Shown: positions 14,017 through 18,474 of the stretch, in pieces
Layout of the letters: each line of letters starts with the position of its first letter
How positions within the stretch are numbered: position 1 is the stretch's first letter
Assembly: GCA_900552905.1 (NCBI GenBank)
Contig: USBR01000022.1
Location: 1 to 18,474, forward strand
DNA: 18,474 nucleotides
From: an uncultured Succinatimonas sp.
GTDB taxonomy: Bacteria; Pseudomonadota; Gammaproteobacteria; Enterobacterales; Succinivibrionaceae
Direction of reading: 5' to 3'
Notes under the pieces: generated by a model
Seen by the model: the letters and a program-made list of their open reading frames with translations, nothing else
Database searches by the model: none
Told to the model about the DNA's origin: nothing
Position numbers and translations under genes: made by a program

Positions 14017-15156
14017 GTGGCAGTATCCGCAATCTTGGCTCTTGCCGACGGTACGGTTTTTAAGGGTAAAGCCTTTGGTGCTTTAAACACTACTACCGTA
14101 GGTGAGGTCGTCTTTAACACATCCATGACCGGCTATCAGGAAATTTTAACCGATCCGTCTTACGCCGGACAGATGGTTACCTTAACCTACCCGCATATTG
14201 GTAATTATGGTACCAATGATGAAGACGTAGAGTCTCGTGACGTCTTTGCTATGGGTCTTATCATTAGAGATCTGTCACTCGTAGCCTCCAATTTCCGAAA
14301 CCAGGCCAATTTAAGTGATTTCTTAGATAAGTATCACAAGCCCGGTATTTATGGCATCGACACCCGTATGCTCACCCGTATCATCCGTGAAAAGGGTGCT
14401 CAGAGCGGCTGTTTATCTACAGATCCGAAGTTAACTGCTGAAGAAGCAGTTAAAAAAGCTCAGGAATTCCCGGGCATGAAGGGTTTAGATTTAGCCCAGA
14501 AAGTTACCACTGACGAAATCTATACCTGGACTGAGGGTACTTGGGAATTAGGTCAGGGCTATAGAAAAGCCTACCGTACTAAGTACAACGTTGTCGCTTA
14601 TGACTTTGGTATCAAGCGCAATATCCTGCGTATCTTAGCTTCCTTAGGTTGCAAGATCACCGTAGTTCCGGCTAAGACTCCGGCCGCTGATGTTATCGCC
14701 ATGAATCCTGATGGTATCTTCTTATCTAACGGTCCTGGTGATCCTGAGCCTTGTACCTATGCTCAGGAAGCTATCCGTGAGTTCATCGCCCACAAGATCC
14801 CGTTATTTGGTATTTGCTTGGGTCATCAGTTATTAGGTTTAGCCTCTGGCGCACAGACTGTAAAGATGAAATTTGGTCACCACGGTGCTAACCACCCGGT
14901 ACGTGATTTAAATTCCGGAGTTGTTTATATCACCTCTCAAAACCACGGTTTTGCTGTAGATGAGAAGACTCTCCCCTCTTGCTTAAAGCCTACTCACCGT
15001 TCCTTATTTGACGGCACCTTACAGGGTATCGAGCGCACTGACGTTCCGGCATTTAGCTTCCAAGGTCACCCTGAAGCTAGCCCCGGCCCGCACGATCCGA
15101 TGCCACTGTTTGAGCACTTCATTGAACTGATGCGTCAATATCGTAACGAAGACTAG
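14017..15156 (+). CDS. carA: Carbamoyl-phosphate synthetase small (glutaminase) subunit
   Basis: A 379-residue CarA (E. coli 382), which hydrolyses glutamine and passes ammonia through a tunnel to CarB. The N-terminal CarA-specific domain is followed by a class I glutamine amidotransferase domain (about 190-375) with catalytic Cys267 in GICLGHQ and His351-Glu353 in [13 protein letters not shown]. The frame opens with GTG at 14017; a G-rich ribosome site (GGGGG, 14007-14011) lies 5 bases upstream, and no in-frame ATG lies near that would keep the conserved [17 protein letters not shown]. coli carA also uses a non-ATG start. It is 9 bases from carB. Codon use is strongly biased, as expected for high expression. 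Confidence 0.97.
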   Translation: MAVSAILALADGTVFKGKAFGALNTTTVGEVVFNTSMTGYQEILTDPSYAGQMVTLTYPHIGNYGTNDEDVESRDVFAMGLIIRDLSLVASNFRNQANLSDFLDKYHKPGIYGIDTRMLTRIIREKGAQSGCLSTDPKLTAEEAVKKAQEFPGMKGLDLAQKVTTDEIYTWTEGTWELGQGYRKAYRTKYNVVAYDFGIKRNILRILASLGCKITVVPAKTPAADVIAMNPDGIFLSNGPGDPEPCTYAQEAIREFIAHKIPLFGICLGHQLLGLASGAQTVKMKFGHHGANHPVRDLNSGVVYITSQNHGFAVDEKTLPSCLKPTHRSLFDGTLQGIERTDVPAFSFQGHPEASPGPHDPMPLFEHFIELMRQYRNED

Positions 15157-15165
15157 GGGACAGAC

Positions 15166-18100
15166 ATGCCAAAGCGTACAGACATAAAAACAATTCTTAT
15201 CTTAGGTGCAGGTCCTATCGTTATCGGTCAGGCCTGTGAGTTCGATTATTCCGGTACTCAGGCTTGCCGTGCCTTGCGTGAAGAGGGTTATAAGGTTGTC
15301 TTAGTCAACTCTAACCCTGCCACCATCATGACCGATCCTGATATCGCTGATGTTACCTATATTGAGCCTATTCATTGGCGTGTAGTTGAGAACATCATCG
15401 CTAAAGAGCGTCCGGATGCTATTTTACCGACCATGGGTGGTCAGACTGCCCTTAACTGCGCCTTAGATCTCGATCGTCACGGTGTACTCTCTAAGTACGG
15501 CGTAGAGATGATCGGTGCTCGTGCTGATGCTATCGATAAGGCTGAGAACCGTGAGCGCTTTGATAAGGCCATGAAGAATATCGGCCTCGAGTGCCCGCGT
15601 GCTGGTATTGCTCACAGCTTAGCTGAAGCTTGGGAAGTTCAAAAGGAAGTCGGTTTCCCGTGTATTATTCGTCCGTCCTTCACTATGGGCGGTACCGGTG
15701 GTGGTATTGCTTATAACCCTGAAGAGTTTGAGAACATCTGCACTAAGGGTTTAGAGTTATCCCCTACCCACGAGCTCCTCATCGATGAGTCCCTCATCGG
15801 CTGGAAGGAGTTTGAGATGGAGGTGGTCCGCGATCGCAAGGACAACTGCATTATCGTCTGCTCCATCGAAAACTTAGATCCTATGGGTATTCACACCGGT
15901 GACTCCATCACTGTAGCTCCGGCTCAGACCCTCACCGATAAGGAATATCAGATCATGCGTGATGCTGCGATGGCAGTTTTACGTGAGATCGGTGTTGAGA
16001 CTGGTGGTTCTAACGTTCAGTTTGGTATCAACCCTGACAACGGCCGCATGGTCATCATTGAGATGAACCCGCGTGTATCTAGATCTTCAGCTTTAGCCTC
16101 TAAGGCTACCGGCTTCCCGATCGCTAAGATTGCCGCTAAGCTCGCTGTTGGTTATACCTTAGATGAGTTAGGCAACGATATTACCGGCGACAAGACTCCA
16201 GCCTCCTTCGAGCCTGCTTTAGATTATGTTGTCACCAAGGTTCCGCGCTTTAACTTCGAGAAGTTCCCGAACTCTGATGACCGTCTCACCACACAGATGA
16301 AGTCTGTAGGTGAGGTTATGGCTATCGGCCGCACCTTCGAGGAATCCCTGCAGAAGGCTTTACGTGGCTTAGAGACCGGCAAGGCTGGTTTAGATCCACG
16401 CTTAGACATGAATAAGCCTGGTGCCCGTACTAAACTCTTATACGAGTTAGAGAATGCCGGCGCCCACAGAATTTGGTACTTAGGCGATGCCTTCCGTACC
16501 GGCTTAACTGTTGAGGAAGTCTTCGAGCTTACTAAGATCGATCCGTGGTTCTTATCTCAGATTAAAGAGATCATCGACATTGAGTTAGGCTTAGATGGCC
16601 GTACCTTAAAGTCCATTGACGCCGCTGAAATGCGTGACTTAAAGTCCCGTGGTTTCTCCGATGCCCGCTTAGCTACCTTACTCAATACCACCGAGGACGA
16701 GGTACGTGCCCGTCGTTGGTTACACGAGGTCTTCCCGACCTACAAGCGTGTGGATACCTGCGCCGCTGAGTTTGCTACCTCTACTGCCTATATGTACTCC
16801 ACCTATGAGCAAGAGTGCGAGGCTAACCCGACTAATAAGCGTAAGATCATCGTTTTAGGTGGTGGTCCTAACCGTATCGGTCAGGGTATCGAATTCGATT
16901 ATTGCTGCGTTCACGCCTCCATGGTTTTACATGAGGACGGCTTTGAGACCATCATGGTTAACTGCAACCCTGAAACCGTCTCTACTGACTATGACATCTC
17001 CGATCGTCTCTACTTTGAGCCGGTAACCTTAGAGGATGTTTTAGAAATCGCCCGTATCGAGAAGCCTGAAGGTGTAATCGTACAGTTTGGTGGTCAAACC
17101 CCGCTGAAGCTTGCTAAGAAGCTCGAGTGTGAAGGTGTACCTATCATCGGTACTAGCCCAGATGACATCGATAGAGCCGAAGATCGTAAGCTCTTCCAGG
17201 AAATCGTCAATAAGCTAAAGCTCAATCAGCCGCGCAACGGTACCGCCATGTCCTTACCTCAGGCCATCGCCTGCGCTAAGGAAATCGGTTATCCGTTAGT
17301 AGTACGTCCTTCCTACGTTTTAGGTGGTCGTGCTATGGAAGTTGTTTATGATGAGGACGATCTCATCCACTACTTCAATGAAGCTGTTAAGGTTTCTAAT
17401 AAATCTCCAGTACTCTTAGATAAGTTCTTAGATCACGCCACTGAGATCGACGTTGACGCTGTAGCTGACGGTGAGGATGTCATTATTGGCGGTATCATGG
17501 AGCACGTTGAGGAGTGCGGTGTCCACTCAGGTGATGCTTCCTGCGTCTTACCGCCTTGGCACTTAAGCGAAGAGATCAAGGCTCGCTTAACTGAGATCTC
17601 CAAGGAATTAGCTCGTGCTCTCAATGTTAAGGGCCTCATGAACGTACAGCTTGCTGTCCGTGAAAATGAGATCTACCTCATTGAGGTTAACCCGCGTGCT
17701 GCCCGTACTGTACCGTTCGTATCTAAGGCCACCGGTTTAGCTTTAGCTAAGATCGCCGCCCGTGTCATGACTGGCAAGAGCTTAAAGGAACAGGGTATTA
17801 CCACTGAGGTGATCCCGCCTTACTACTCTGTTAAGGAAGTAGTATTACCTTTTGCTAAGTTCCCAGGCTCTGATCCTTTATTAGGACCTGAGATGCGTTC
17901 TACCGGTGAGGTTATGGGTACTGCCGCCCTCTTCCCTGAGGCCTATGCTAAGGCTGAGTTAGGCGCTAAGTCTCCGGTTATCCGTGAGGGTACCATCCTC
18001 CTGTCCGTCAAGAAATCCGATAAGGATAGACTGCCGGCTTTAGGTAAGGCTTTAGAGGCTCACGGCTTCACCTTAGAGGCTACCTCTGGCACCTATAAGA

Positions 18101-18402
18101 CCTTAAAAGAGGCTGGTGTTAAGGTTAAGCACGTCAACAAGGTTTACGAAGGCCGTCCGAACATTCTTGACTTCATCAAGAGTGGCAAGTACAGCTGGAT
18201 CATCAATACCACTGAGGGTCGTCAATCTGTATTAGATTCTCGTGAGTTACGTCGTAGCGCCTTACGCTATGCTGTAGCCTACACCACCACCTTAAATGCA
18301 GCCTTCGCTTGCATTGAGGCTCTCCCTGAGGATGAGTATCGCAATGTTCATTCCTTACAGGAGTTACACGAGATCGTCAGAAAGTCTCAGAACAAGGCTT
18401 AA
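15166..18402 (+). CDS. carB: Carbamoyl-phosphate synthetase large subunit
   Basis: A 1078-residue CarB (E. coli 1073), which makes carbamoyl phosphate from bicarbonate, ammonia and two ATP for pyrimidine and arginine synthesis. The two homologous halves are plain: [19 protein letters not shown] near the N-terminus and [19 protein letters not shown] near residue 563, each leading an ATP-grasp unit ([14 protein letters not shown] and [14 protein letters not shown]). The carboxyphosphate and carbamoyl-phosphate sites both look intact. The C-terminal methylglyoxal-synthase-like regulatory domain (from about 940) includes TSGTYKTL, the [12 protein letters not shown] segment and INTTEGRQ, the region that binds UMP and ornithine in E. 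coli. A GGGG ribosome site precedes the ATG. Complete; no frameshift seen. Confidence 0.98.
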   Translation: MPKRTDIKTILILGAGPIVIGQACEFDYSGTQACRALREEGYKVVLVNSNPATIMTDPDIADVTYIEPIHWRVVENIIAKERPDAILPTMGGQTALNCALDLDRHGVLSKYGVEMIGARADAIDKAENRERFDKAMKNIGLECPRAGIAHSLAEAWEVQKEVGFPCIIRPSFTMGGTGGGIAYNPEEFENICTKGLELSPTHELLIDESLIGWKEFEMEVVRDRKDNCIIVCSIENLDPMGIHTGDSITVAPAQTLTDKEYQIMRDAAMAVLREIGVETGGSNVQFGINPDNGRMVIIEMNPRVSRSSALASKATGFPIAKIAAKLAVGYTLDELGNDITGDKTPASFEPALDYVVTKVPRFNFEKFPNSDDRLTTQMKSVGEVMAIGRTFEESLQKALRGLETGKAGLDPRLDMNKPGARTKLLYELENAGAHRIWYLGDAFRTGLTVEEVFELTKIDPWFLSQIKEIIDIELGLDGRTLKSIDAAEMRDLKSRGFSDARLATLLNTTEDEVRARRWLHEVFPTYKRVDTCAAEFATSTAYMYSTYEQECEANPTNKRKIIVLGGGPNRIGQGIEFDYCCVHASMVLHEDGFETIMVNCNPETVSTDYDISDRLYFEPVTLEDVLEIARIEKPEGVIVQFGGQTPLKLAKKLECEGVPIIGTSPDDIDRAEDRKLFQEIVNKLKLNQPRNGTAMSLPQAIACAKEIGYPLVVRPSYVLGGRAMEVVYDEDDLIHYFNEAVKVSNKSPVLLDKFLDHATEIDVDAVADGEDVIIGGIMEHVEECGVHSGDASCVLPPWHLSEEIKARLTEISKELARALNVKGLMNVQLAVRENEIYLIEVNPRAARTVPFVSKATGLALAKIAARVMTGKSLKEQGITTEVIPPYYSVKEVVLPFAKFPGSDPLLGPEMRSTGEVMGTAALFPEAYAKAELGAKSPVIREGTILLSVKKSDKDRLPALGKALEAHGFTLEATSGTYKTLKEAGVKVKHVNKVYEGRPNILDFIKSGKYSWIINTTEGRQSVLDSRELRRSALRYAVAYTTTLNAAFACIEALPEDEYRNVHSLQELHEIVRKSQNKA

Positions 18403-18422
18403 TTAGCTAAATTTCTACATAC

Positions 18423-18459
18423 GCGGATTTTGTAAGTTTTTTATGACACGGCAATCCGC
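18423..18459. repeat. Inverted repeat downstream of carB
   Basis: GCGGATT (18423-18429) and AATCCGC (18453-18459) are exact reverse complements separated by 23 bases that include a run of six Ts. It could be a loose terminator of carAB or part of the control region of a gene beyond the right edge; there is no T-tract right after it. Confidence 0.4.
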
Positions 18460-18474
18460 TAATATTAAAAGTCC

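Noticed and set aside
1..18474. Mobile elements, CRISPR arrays, phage or defence genes
   Set aside because: No regularly spaced repeats, transposase, integrase or terminal repeats with target duplications were seen.

Overview
The window reads as a chromosomal segment of a gammaproteobacterium. The gene set (suhB, a ygfB-like UPF0149 gene, uvrB, tRNA-Asn, tamA-tamB, hpt, a YcbZ/LonH-type Lon homologue, carA-carB) and protein similarity to the Escherichia coli counterparts support that class. AT-rich intergenic DNA, strong use of Leu codons TTA/CTC rather than CTG, and the divergence of tamB and lonH suggest a lineage away from the Enterobacteriaceae. A member of the Succinivibrionaceae/Aeromonadales is my guess, but no species is named by the sequence.

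Layout. 1-487: AT-rich DNA without a convincing gene, holding several palindromes and the suhB terminator. 488-1303 (-): suhB. 1304-1480: divergent promoter region. 1481-2005 (+): UPF0149/YgfB-like gene, converging on uvrB (2002-4065, -); their stop codons overlap. 4066-4419: uvrB promoter, then an exact-consensus sigma-70 promoter for two identical tRNA-Asn(GUU) genes (4420-4495, 4519-4594, +) ended by a strong terminator. 4755-5498 (-): a periplasmic amino-acid binding protein, standing alone with its own terminator. 5639-13789 (-): tamA-tamB-hpt-lonH, very tightly packed and ended by a clean terminator. 13790-14016: divergent control region. 14017-18402 (+): carA-carB, with 72 bases of downstream DNA.

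How the genes work together. tamA-tamB encode an outer-membrane barrel plus an inner-membrane-anchored periplasm-spanning partner used in outer-membrane assembly and lipid transport. hpt (purine salvage) and lonH (a Lon-type Ser/Lys protease with a degenerate AAA region) appear co-transcribed with them. carA-carB form carbamoyl-phosphate synthetase, feeding pyrimidine and arginine synthesis. suhB, uvrB and the tRNAs are housekeeping genes. I see no CRISPR array, insertion sequence, prophage or defence island, and no clear case for a wholly new system. The most interesting points are the palindrome pair in the left gap, a lipobox-like end to the TamA signal peptide, two charged insertions in TamB, the tamAB-hpt-lonH grouping and the repeat-rich carA leader.
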